This document shows positions 24,244-31,423 of a stretch of 33,168 nt of DNA, in pieces. The translations under genes were made by a program, and so were the position numbers. Each line of letters opens with the position of its first letter. Within the stretch, counting starts at the first letter, position 1. The notes below the pieces were generated by a model. That model did not search any database, was not told the DNA's origin, and saw only the letters and a program-made list of their open reading frames with translations. This stretch comes from Sandaracinaceae bacterium. Its GTDB lineage: Bacteria > Myxococcota_A > Polyangia > Polyangiales > Sandaracinaceae. The stretch covers positions 1 to 33,168 of the forward strand of contig SHBB01000019.1 of assembly GCA_004213565.1 (NCBI GenBank). The letters are read 5' to 3'.

Positions 24244-25100
24244 GCGAGCCCGTAACTGCCTCCGAACCATCCGCGGCGCTTCGTTTCGTCTACGGCGGCG
24301 TCTCCTTCGACGTGCACCCCTCGGCGGGTGTCGCCTGGAGCCTGACGCCGTCGCTTCTGTCGCTGCGCACCTCGGCCCTCGACGCCCCGACGCTCGCCCA
24401 CGTGCATTGCGCTGTGGCGCCCGACCCGTCGCTCGGCGCCCCTCGCCCCAGCGTCCGCGTCGACGCGCACTGGACCGGCGAGAACGGGCGGGTGGAGACG
24501 GGCCGCGCGAGGGCCTCTCTTCGGGCGCTGACGGCGGGCCGCTACGCCGCCAGCGGCCAGGTCGCTCCGAGCGCCGACGGCTGCTCGGATCTCCTGACGA
24601 GCCTGGCGTCGGTGCTGGCCGTGCGCGAAGGGGGGCTCGTCCTCCACGCGACGGGCATCGCGATCGATGAGAGCGGCGTGCTCTTCCTCGGTCCGAGCGG
24701 CGCGGGAAAGTCGACCGCGGCCAACCTGTGCTCTCAGGCGAGCTGGTTCGCTGCGGATCGCGCCATCGTCTTTCCTCACGGCGGCGCCTGGTACGTCAGC
24801 GGGCTGCCCGGCGGCGAGGATCCGTCTCTGCCGCGCGCCGACGCGAGCCCGCGTGCCCTCGCTGGCATCCTTCGCGTTCGGCAAGCCGAAGCCGTCGGCG
24901 TCTCTTTCGCCTCGCCCATCGAGGCGTTCCGGATCCTCCGCGAGTCATGCCAGGTGGCGAACGGCCTCGAGAACGAGCAGCGCGTGCTCGCCACGATCGA
25001 GAGCCTCGCGCGCTCGGTGCGGCTCGGGTTCATCGACACCGTGCTCGGGCGCGATCCGTCAGACCTCGTGCGGCAATTCGCCGAGGGGGCGCGCACATGA
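24240..25100 (+). CDS. HprK-like kinase, putative RiPP tailoring enzyme
   Basis: 286 residues from a GTG overlapping the previous stop. The C-terminal half carries the HPr-kinase-type P-loop: LHATGI (135-140), then FLGPSGAGKST (Walker A 151-159). The Asp-rich segment that follows in true HprK is weak here (WFAADRAIVFP). The N-terminal ~120 residues are unlike HprK and may bind the peptide. Stand-alone HprK homologues next to PqqD-like proteins are known in lasso peptide clusters such as paeninodin, where they phosphorylate the precursor's C-terminal Ser. The candidate precursor at 30843-31010 indeed ends in Ser. The gene is joined to the PqqD gene by an ATGA overlap. A role on HPr itself is unlikely, as no PTS genes are nearby. 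Confidence 0.82.
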   Translation: MSEPVTASEPSAALRFVYGGVSFDVHPSAGVAWSLTPSLLSLRTSALDAPTLAHVHCAVAPDPSLGAPRPSVRVDAHWTGENGRVETGRARASLRALTAGRYAASGQVAPSADGCSDLLTSLASVLAVREGGLVLHATGIAIDESGVLFLGPSGAGKSTAANLCSQASWFAADRAIVFPHGGAWYVSGLPGGEDPSLPRADASPRALAGILRVRQAEAVGVSFASPIEAFRILRESCQVANGLENEQRVLATIESLARSVRLGFIDTVLGRDPSDLVRQFAEGART

Positions 25101-25387
25101 GCCTCGACCTGGATTCTCGTGTCGCTCAGTCTCACCGCACCGCGTCACGTATCGTGGAAGGACAGGCAGTCGTCATCGTCATCGACGCCCAGACGCTACA
25201 CACCCTCAACTCGGTCGGCACGGTCGTCTGGGCCGAGACCGAGACGGCGGTCGCCATCTCCGAGATCATCGATCGCGTCGTGAGCGAGTTCGAGGTCTCA
25301 CGCGACGACGCGCAGCGCGACGTGCTCGAGTTCGCGGGCGAGCTGATCGACATGGGCGCCCTGACGGTCGTGCGGGGGGACGGATGA
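25097..25387 (+). CDS. PqqD-family peptide-binding protein (RRE)
   Basis: 96 residues with the whole PqqD pattern: 'RIVEGQAVVIVIDAQTLHTLNSVGTVVWAETE', then 'ISEIIDRVVSEFEVSRDDAQRDVLEFAGELIDMGAL'. This winged-helix RiPP recognition element binds the leader of a precursor peptide and presents it to a radical SAM partner. ATGA overlaps on both sides tie it to the kinase and the radical SAM genes. There are no pqqA, B, C or E-like neighbours besides the radical SAM gene, so it is not part of PQQ synthesis. Its likely ligand is the KRPYERPRV segment of the peptide encoded at 30843-31010. Confidence 0.9.
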   Translation: MSLDLDSRVAQSHRTASRIVEGQAVVIVIDAQTLHTLNSVGTVVWAETETAVAISEIIDRVVSEFEVSRDDAQRDVLEFAGELIDMGALTVVRGDG

Positions 25388-26697
25388 GCTCCGTCTCGGC
25401 TCGGCACAAGAAGAGCATCGCCAGCGTACTCCGTCAGGTCAGCGCTGGGTCGAACGCGCCCATGAGCGCGATGATCGAGGTGGCGGATCGGTGCAACGAG
25501 ACCTGCGTCCACTGCTACCAGATCCAGGGAAAGAAGGGCGAGCTCGAGACCGCCGACTGGAAGCGCGTCATGGACGAGCTCGCCGACCTCGGCGTGATCC
25601 TCCTGACCATCTCGGGAGGCGAAGCGACCCTCCGGCGCGACTTCCTCGAGCTGGTGGCCTACGCCCGAAAGAAGCGCTTCGCGGTTAAGCTCTTCACCAA
25701 CGGGCTCAACATGACACCCGAGCTCGCGCGCGAGCTTGGCGAGCTCGCGGTACAAGAGGTGCAAATTAGCCTCTACTCCACGCGCGCAGAGGTCCACGAC
25801 TGGGTGACTCGCGTGCCCGGGTCATGGCAGAAGACGGTCGACGGCGCGCGGCACCTGATCGCGGAGAACGTGAAGGTCATCCTCAAGACCCCGGTGATGA
25901 CCTTCAACGAGGACGAGATCGACGCGTACATCGAGTTCGTGTCCTCTCTCGGGGCCGACTACCTCCTGGATCCCCAGCTCGATCCCCGTGAGGACGGCGA
26001 GACGGATCCGGAGCGATTCGCCATCGACGACGCCACCTATCGGCGCGTCCATCGTCACCCTCTCCTCGCCGGGCCACCCAAACCTCCCCCCGGCCCTCGA
26101 GATCTCGACGCGTCCGTCTGTGGCGCATGCCAGGGTAATTTGCATGTCGAGGCCAACGGGGAGCTCCGGCCGTGTACTCAGCTCGACGTGCCCGTCGGTC
26201 ACGCGTTGCGGGATGGCGTCGCTGACGCGTGGCGGTCGAACGACGCGGGGGCCCGCATCCGAGCGCTCCGCTGGGCCGATCTGCCGGGATGTCGAAGCTG
26301 CGACCTGAATCGCTACTGCAACCGCTGCTTCGCGACCGCGCGCAGCGCGGTGGGAGATTCCCTCGCGCCCTATCCGGGCGCGTGCCGCAAGGCGCAGGTG
26401 GGCTACGAGCTCGCGCACGGTGTGGCGCCGAAGATACAGCCGGCGCCCGATCGCGATCCCGGACTGGGACCGTACGTTCGAATGGACGATGGCTCCTTCA
26501 CCCACGGTGAATACCGTGAGACGGCGATGGACCGATCGCTCGCGGACGAGCTCGGGTGGACGCGCGGCGCCCCTGCCTCGCCCCACGCCGGACGCGTTCG
26601 CCCCGGACAGCTGGTTCAGATCCGCCGGCCGGGGGCTAAGGTCGCACGGGAAGAAGCCGTACCAGTCACCCCGAGTGCTCGGCACTGTGGAGATTGA
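25384..26697 (+). CDS. Radical SAM/SPASM peptide maturase
   Basis: 437 residues. The SAM cluster motif is CNETCVHCY (C37, C41, C44), followed by SGGE (about 77-80) and the radical SAM barrel. The SPASM region supplies cysteines at 246, 249, 264, 303, 306, 312, 315 and 334 (CGACQ, RPCTQ, CRSCDLNRYCNRC, GAC), enough for auxiliary [4Fe-4S] clusters. Such enzymes form thioether or carbon-carbon links in RiPP precursors. It has a ~100-residue tail after SPASM. In the last ~40 codons GC3 drops sharply in this frame while the +1 frame keeps the genome pattern and encodes a leader-like motif, so the true C-terminus is doubtful. The ATG overlaps the PqqD stop. The next gene starts 98 bases downstream. 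Confidence 0.92.
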   Translation: MSSVSARHKKSIASVLRQVSAGSNAPMSAMIEVADRCNETCVHCYQIQGKKGELETADWKRVMDELADLGVILLTISGGEATLRRDFLELVAYARKKRFAVKLFTNGLNMTPELARELGELAVQEVQISLYSTRAEVHDWVTRVPGSWQKTVDGARHLIAENVKVILKTPVMTFNEDEIDAYIEFVSSLGADYLLDPQLDPREDGETDPERFAIDDATYRRVHRHPLLAGPPKPPPGPRDLDASVCGACQGNLHVEANGELRPCTQLDVPVGHALRDGVADAWRSNDAGARIRALRWADLPGCRSCDLNRYCNRCFATARSAVGDSLAPYPGACRKAQVGYELAHGVAPKIQPAPDRDPGLGPYVRMDDGSFTHGEYRETAMDRSLADELGWTRGAPASPHAGRVRPGQLVQIRRPGAKVAREEAVPVTPSARHCGD

Positions 26698-26700
26698 ACT
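26580..26700 (+). other. Out-of-frame leader-like segment (KKPYQSPRV), possible second precursor or frameshift
   Basis: In the frame one base ahead of the radical SAM gene, 26651-26677 reads KKPYQSPRV, followed by LGTVEIELGG. It aligns with KRPYERPRV-QETAQFETLAL of the peptide at 30843. Seven of nine motif residues are the same although four shared residues use different codons, so the likeness is at protein level. GC3 is high in this frame over about 26580-26690. The frame has no start codon near the motif; the nearest ATG is at 26489, inside the radical SAM gene, and the frame runs on to 26950. It could be a decayed precursor, a precursor fused to the maturase by frameshift, or an assembly error of one base. 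Confidence 0.45.
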
Positions 26701-26736
26701 CGGCGGTGAGGCCGGCCAGAATGCCGGCAGTGAGCT

Positions 26737-26745
26737 TGTTATACT
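26737..26745 (+). promoter_or_regulatory. Extended -10 promoter for the FG-GAP lipoprotein / precursor unit
   Basis: TGTTATACT is an extended -10 element (TG, one base, TATACT) in a local AT-richer patch. A start about 7 bases downstream would give a leader of roughly 45 bases before the GTG at 26796. No good -35 box is seen, as expected for extended -10 promoters. It would let the lipoprotein, precursor and peptidase genes be expressed apart from the maturase genes. Confidence 0.4.
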
Positions 26746-26780
26746 TCAGCGGAGCCCTCGCGGGCGAGACGCGCTGGTCG

Positions 26781-26789
26781 AAGGGGAGG
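26781..26789 (+). promoter_or_regulatory. Ribosome binding site fixing the GTG start at 26796
   Basis: AAGGGGAGG ends 6 bases before GTG 26796, and the sequence from there is a lipoprotein signal peptide. An upstream TTG at 26694 in the same frame lacks both. Confidence 0.65.
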
Positions 26790-26795
26790 CAGATC

Positions 26796-29700
26796 GTGGC
26801 CCGTTCAGTCAAATTCAATCGCTTGGTCGTCATCGCGGGCCTCTCGCTCGTCATGGCTGCGACAGGTTGTTCGTGCGGACCCGACCCCGACGAGGCGTCC
26901 ATCGTCATCACGAGCCCGATGGATGGCGCCGCCCTCTCGCTGGCCGATGACGTCGACGACGAGCTCGAGGGGGTCCAGATCTCCGTCGAGGCGATGGCCA
27001 CGGGCCTGGCGGTGAGCCAGGAGGTCACGCTCCGCCTCGACGGCGCGTCGGTCGCCACCGCGAACGTGACGGACGCCGGCCTCATCACCTGGTCCGGCGT
27101 CACCCTCAGCACGGGGGCCCACACCCTGGTGGCCCTGACGGAGGAGGGAGGCGTCGTGTCCGCCGAGGTCTCGGTGACCGTGAACGGCGACTGCTTCGCG
27201 GTGAACATCTTGACGCCCGAGCCGGGCGGGGACAGCACCACCCTCGGGCGCGAAGACGACACGGACGGCATGGCCTGCGGCATGTCGTTCGAGACGACCG
27301 TGCTCGCGTCGACCGGAGCTGCGGACGGCGCCGAGGCGCGCGTCTTCGTCAACGGCACCCCGCGTCGCACGGCGCGCGTCGAAGGCGGCGCGGTCCGCTT
27401 CGACGGAGTGGTCTTCGGCAACCGCGGCGAGACCCCCAACACCCTTCGGGTCGAGGTCACCGACGAGAGCGGCGTGACCTGCGACACCACCTTCGGCGGC
27501 GACATCTTCGTCGACTGTGACGGCCCCAGCTGCGAGATCACCGACCCGGCGACGGACAGCGGCTTCCTGAACCAGAGCGACGACGACTCCGACGCCGATG
27601 GGTTCCAGTCCGACTTCGAAGTGACGACGAGCGCGGACGGCGCCAACCAGCCGATCCGGCTCGTGCTGGACGGAGACACCGCGGGCGCGCTCAGCGAGAT
27701 GCCCTCCGCGATGGTCGCCACGTTCGGAAACGTCGAGCTGAGCGAGGGCGTGCATCGGGTCCAGGCCCAGTGTTTTGACGATGCCGGGAACCTCACCACG
27801 TCCACCGCCGAGTGGACGGTGGACATCACGCCGTGTGGAGTGACGCTCGACGAGCCCACGGAGGGGCAACTCTTCACGGAGATGGACGACCTCGACGGCT
27901 CGACCACGGAGATCGACATCGACGCGCTCGGCACTGCGGGCGCGGATTGCGTCGACCTACGAGTCGGGCCGTGCACGGGGATCGACGCGCAGCCCTTCGG
28001 CGCGGCCTCTGCCTCGTGGATGCAGCGCGTGACCCTCGGGGCCTCGGCGACGCAGGACATCTGCGTGCAGACCCGCGACGAAGCGGGCAACGTCAGCCAG
28101 GGCATGAGCGGGATCCGCGTCCGCACCATGGCGCCGCAGGTGGAGATCCTCACGCCCAGCGTGGGTGCAGGCTACAACCTCGCCGGAACCGCTGGCCGCA
28201 CCGCCGACCTGATGCCGTCCACGCCCGCGTGCGAGGCGCTGGTCGAGGTCTACTGCACCGACGTGGGCGTCGACGTCACGCTCCTGCGCGAGACCCCCTC
28301 CACCGTTCTCGGCACCGCCGCTTGTGTGGCCGACGCAGGCGCGCCGCCTCCGTACGCGGGTCTGGCGACCTTCGCGATGGCGCCGCTGCCGACGCGCGGC
28401 GACGGGATGTCGTACAACCTCATCGCACGGCAAGAGGTGTCCGGGCTCATCGGGACCTCCAGCGGTGTCTCGATCACCGCGGACTGCGTCGCGCCGAGCC
28501 TGTCCATCGGTCGCCCGATGTGCGGGGCCATCCTCCGCCCCACCACGCAGGACGAGGACATGGCGACGCCGGGGTTCCAGTACCAGACCAACGTGGTCTA
28601 CACGAACGGGATCGTCGGCGACACGGTGACGCTGACCATCGCCCCGGCGGGCGGCGGCGCGCCGATCGACATGCCCTCGCGCATGTTCACCGGTGGGACC
28701 CTCGTGACGTTCGTCAACGCGAACTACGGCGCGGGCGGCATGCTCTCGGTGACCGCGTCCACCGTCGACAACGCTGGCAACGCCGGGACTAGCTCCGCGT
28801 GCACGGTGACGGTGGAAGACCTGCCCAGCGTCAGCATCACGGCTCCGATGGACGGCAGCGTGCTCACCTCGAGTGACGACTGCGACGGCGGCATGGCTGG
28901 CTTCCAGGGCCTCATCCAGGGCACCACCGACGCGGCGGCCGGCTCCACCGTGGACGTGACGGTGGGCGGCAGCCCGCCGGTCATGACGACGGTGGGCGCG
29001 GGCGGCGCGATCAGCCTCTGCACTTCGCTCCCGGAGGGGCCGTCGGCCATCACGGTCCGCGTGACGGACGCGCGCGGCTCGGGGAGCGCGACGGTGAACG
29101 TCACCGTCGACACGCTGCCCCCGACCAATGCGATCGACGATCTCGCAGCCACGGTCACCGACCGCCGCGGGGGCGTCGCCCGGTTCAGCTGGACGGCGGT
29201 CGCCGACGTGGGTGGCGGCCGGCTGCAGAGCTACGACCTCCGCTGCGCCGACGCGGCGATCACGGACGAGGCGGGCTGGATGGCAGCCGACACGTTCGTC
29301 GTGTCGGTGGCGCCCGGGTCTCCAGGCGCGATGCAGTCCGAGGACATCGGCGGCTTCCGGCCTGGGGAGACGGTCTTCTGCGTGCTCCGGGCCGCGGACG
29401 CGGGCGGCGCGCTGACCCCCATCCCCGCGATGGGCGCCAGCGTCACGCTGGCCTTCCTCGAGCAGGAGGTGCAGAGCGGCAGCGTCGGCAGCGCCCGCAT
29501 GGGTGAGCTGGTCGCGCCGATCGGTGACGTCAATGGCGACGGCGTCGACGACGTCCTCGTGGGCGGCCGCGGAGAGGCCTACCTCTACTTCGGTTCGAGC
29601 ACCGGGCTCGGCGCCACCGCCAACGTCACCTTCACCTCCACCGCCAGCGGCAACCGCTTCGGTCGCACCATCGCCGGGATCGGCGACTTCAACGGCGACG

Positions 29701-30827
29701 GACGCGGCGATATCGCCATCGGCGACACGGGCTTCGCGGTGGACGGCGAGAACTTCCATGGCGCGGTCTACGTGCTCTTCGGTCGGCCCTCCACCACTCC
29801 TTGGCCCTCGACGATCGACGTCTTCGCGTCTTCGACGGCGCCCTTCACCTGCACCGGCGCCGACGTGTGCTTCGTGGGAGACGACGGAGTGCCGGGCTCG
29901 GGGCCGGACACGTTCGCCGGGTTGGGATGGAGCATTAGCACGGCCGGAGACTTCGACGGCGACGGGCTGATGGATCTCGCCATGGGCGCGACCGGCGGCG
30001 GTTCAGGACACGTCTACATCCTCCTCGGCTCGATGGCCTACACGTCGGGTACCGCTTCCGCGGTCCCGGGCGCGACCGGACCCGATGGGTTCGTCATGTC
30101 GGGCGACGGAATCACCTACGCTGGCTTCGGCAACGTCGTGTCGACGCTCGGCGGCGACCTAGGCGGTGACATGCTCCACGACCTGATCATCGCTTCGGCC
30201 GGTGACTCCGGGATGGGTATTGGCGCTGTCGTAGGCTTCTTGACGGGTCGCGCCTACGTGGGCTCGGGGCTCGTTCGCATCCCGCTCACTGGGCTCCAGA
30301 CCATCGGAGTGGGTGGCGCCAGCTCGTTCGGGCTCGCGATCTCCGGGGGCGGAGATATCAACGGAGACGGCTTCCTCGACGCGCTGGTGCACAACACCGT
30401 GTCGGGGGGACGAATCGTCGCCTACCTCGGCACGGCCAGTGGGTTCACCGGGGCGACGACCATCACGTACACGAATGACTCGACCAGCGGCGTCGAGGAC
30501 TTCTTCGGGCGCTGGTTGGGCCTCGGGCGCCACCCGTGGCTGATGACGCTCGGAGACGTCGACGGTGACCGCGTGGCGGACATCTACGCCGGCTCCCAAC
30601 AGAACGGCACGATGCCCGGGACCTCGCACCTGTTCTACCGAGACGGGTCGACCACTGCGGGGGTGCGCTCCGACAGCGTGACGTTCAGTGGCGCGAGCGG
30701 CTCGGGATTGCTCCAGGGCTTCCATGCGGCCTACATCGGGGACGTGAACGGGGACGGCGCGGCCGACCTCGCGGTGGGCGATCCCGCCTTCATGTCCAAC
30801 CAGGGCCGCATGCTCATTCACTACTGA
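26796..30827 (+). CDS. Large lipoprotein with repeated beta modules and FG-GAP propeller
   Basis: 1343 residues. Signal peptide to ATGC (lipid Cys at 25). About 34-780 holds seven beta-sandwich modules of ~100 residues. Each begins with a line like 'ITSPMDGAAL' or 'ITAPMDGSVL', and five carry an acidic DDxD-x(3-5)-GFQ-like block (DDVDDELEGVQ, DDDSDADGFQ, DDCDGGMAGFQ). A fibronectin-III-like stretch with paired Cys follows (about 780-880). From about 905 there are seven FG-GAP repeats with Ca-binding loops (DVNGDGVDD, DFNGDGRGD, DFDGDGLMD, DINGDGFLD, DVDGDRVAD, DVNGDGAAD), enough for an integrin-alpha-like seven-bladed propeller. It is presumably an outer-membrane surface adhesin or binding protein. 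It stands between the maturase genes and the precursor gene, and its stop overlaps the precursor's ribosome binding site. Confidence 0.88.
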   Translation: MARSVKFNRLVVIAGLSLVMAATGCSCGPDPDEASIVITSPMDGAALSLADDVDDELEGVQISVEAMATGLAVSQEVTLRLDGASVATANVTDAGLITWSGVTLSTGAHTLVALTEEGGVVSAEVSVTVNGDCFAVNILTPEPGGDSTTLGREDDTDGMACGMSFETTVLASTGAADGAEARVFVNGTPRRTARVEGGAVRFDGVVFGNRGETPNTLRVEVTDESGVTCDTTFGGDIFVDCDGPSCEITDPATDSGFLNQSDDDSDADGFQSDFEVTTSADGANQPIRLVLDGDTAGALSEMPSAMVATFGNVELSEGVHRVQAQCFDDAGNLTTSTAEWTVDITPCGVTLDEPTEGQLFTEMDDLDGSTTEIDIDALGTAGADCVDLRVGPCTGIDAQPFGAASASWMQRVTLGASATQDICVQTRDEAGNVSQGMSGIRVRTMAPQVEILTPSVGAGYNLAGTAGRTADLMPSTPACEALVEVYCTDVGVDVTLLRETPSTVLGTAACVADAGAPPPYAGLATFAMAPLPTRGDGMSYNLIARQEVSGLIGTSSGVSITADCVAPSLSIGRPMCGAILRPTTQDEDMATPGFQYQTNVVYTNGIVGDTVTLTIAPAGGGAPIDMPSRMFTGGTLVTFVNANYGAGGMLSVTASTVDNAGNAGTSSACTVTVEDLPSVSITAPMDGSVLTSSDDCDGGMAGFQGLIQGTTDAAAGSTVDVTVGGSPPVMTTVGAGGAISLCTSLPEGPSAITVRVTDARGSGSATVNVTVDTLPPTNAIDDLAATVTDRRGGVARFSWTAVADVGGGRLQSYDLRCADAAITDEAGWMAADTFVVSVAPGSPGAMQSEDIGGFRPGETVFCVLRAADAGGALTPIPAMGASVTLAFLEQEVQSGSVGSARMGELVAPIGDVNGDGVDDVLVGGRGEAYLYFGSSTGLGATANVTFTSTASGNRFGRTIAGIGDFNGDGRGDIAIGDTGFAVDGENFHGAVYVLFGRPSTTPWPSTIDVFASSTAPFTCTGADVCFVGDDGVPGSGPDTFAGLGWSISTAGDFDGDGLMDLAMGATGGGSGHVYILLGSMAYTSGTASAVPGATGPDGFVMSGDGITYAGFGNVVSTLGGDLGGDMLHDLIIASAGDSGMGIGAVVGFLTGRAYVGSGLVRIPLTGLQTIGVGGASSFGLAISGGGDINGDGFLDALVHNTVSGGRIVAYLGTASGFTGATTITYTNDSTSGVEDFFGRWLGLGRHPWLMTLGDVDGDRVADIYAGSQQNGTMPGTSHLFYRDGSTTAGVRSDSVTFSGASGSGLLQGFHAAYIGDVNGDGAADLAVGDPAFMSNQGRMLIHY

Positions 30828-30842
30828 GAGGCAGACAGAGTC

Positions 30843-31010
30843 ATGGACGATTCCGAATACTCCCCGCGCTCTGGCACCACCGAGCGCAAGCGGCCCTACG
30901 AGCGACCGCGCGTTCAGGAGACCGCGCAGTTCGAGACGCTCGCGCTCGCGTGCGCGAAGCTGCCCGGCGGTCCCGCGAGTTGTGTCTTCGGTGGCACGAC
31001 GAACAGCTGA
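30843..31010 (+). CDS. Candidate RiPP precursor peptide, 55 residues
   Basis: A short gene 15 bases after the lipoprotein stop, with GAGAGG about 11 bases before the ATG. The N-terminal leader is polar and carries KRPYERPRV (16-24), of the KxPYxxPxL type that RRE/PqqD domains bind in lasso and related leaders. It is followed by ETAQFETLALA (26-36) and then a core with two cysteines (C37 and C47), Gly/Pro-rich spacing, and the C-terminus GGTTNS. ALA|C at 34-37 is a good site for a signal-peptidase-like protease. The cysteines could be thioether donors for the radical SAM enzyme, and Ser55 could be the kinase target. The peptidase gene follows after 11 bases. No homologue search could be made; the identification rests on motif, size and position. 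Confidence 0.78.
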   Translation: MDDSEYSPRSGTTERKRPYERPRVQETAQFETLALACAKLPGGPASCVFGGTTNS

Positions 31011-31021
31011 CTCGTGGGTCG

Positions 31022-31423
31022 ATGCGGCTGCTCATCGCCGGGCGCTCCATGTCCCCCACCCTTCAAGTGGGGGACGTGGTGTCCTTGGTGCCCCTCGAGC
31101 GGCCGCCTCGTGCAGGCGACATCGTGGCGTTCGGCGCCGACCCGATAATCTGCCATCGTGTCCTGCTGTCGGTTCCCACGGGGCGAAGGGCGGGTTGGCT
31201 CCTGCACGCAGGAGACCACTTTGGCGCGCGCGTCGGGATGACTCGCTCCGAGAGCGTGATCGGGCGGGTCGAGCTCCAGCGCGATCCCCGGCCTCGTAGG
31301 CTCAAGCCCGGCGATCTGCTCGAGGCCGGGCGTCTACTCGTCGCCCGCGTCCGGACGCGGCTCTCTCATGGGCGGAAGAGCGCGTCGGCGGGCACGCGTC
31401 GCGATGACGCGAGCGCCCCGTAG
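31022..31423 (+). CDS. Small S26-type (Ser/His) peptidase, putative leader peptidase
   Basis: 133 residues. GRSMSPTLQVGD (nucleophile S9 in the SMxP box), RAGDIVAF and ICHRVLLS (H45), then HAGDHFG (D65) follow the S26 signal peptidase order. The general base is His rather than Lys, as in the SipW/Sec11 subgroup. No membrane segment is visible, so unlike signal peptidases it should be soluble and cytoplasmic. There is no helix-turn-helix, which argues against a LexA-like repressor. Located 11 bases after the precursor gene, it probably cleaves the leader, perhaps at ALA|C. The last 90 bases overlap the convergent sulfotransferase gene, and the C-terminal 40 basic residues lie beyond the peptidase core. 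Confidence 0.82.
   Translation: MRLLIAGRSMSPTLQVGDVVSLVPLERPPRAGDIVAFGADPIICHRVLLSVPTGRRAGWLLHAGDHFGARVGMTRSESVIGRVELQRDPRPRRLKPGDLLEAGRLLVARVRTRLSHGRKSASAGTRRDDASAP

Noticed and set aside
24240-25100. True HPr kinase/phosphorylase of carbon control
   Set aside because: Only the P-loop half matches. The N-terminal half and the Asp-rich motif do not, and no HPr or PTS genes are near.
25097-26697. PQQ biosynthesis (PqqD and PqqE)
   Set aside because: There is no PqqA-like peptide with the Glu/Tyr pair, and no pqqB or pqqC gene. The HprK-like kinase and the S26 peptidase point to another peptide product.
25384-31423. Lasso peptide cluster
   Set aside because: The leader motif and kinase recall lasso systems, but no asparagine-synthetase-like cyclase or transglutaminase-like B2 protease gene is present, and a radical SAM-SPASM gene is.
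31022-31423. LexA-like S24 repressor
   Set aside because: It has no helix-turn-helix and carries a His, not a Lys, at the general-base position within an S26-like order of motifs.
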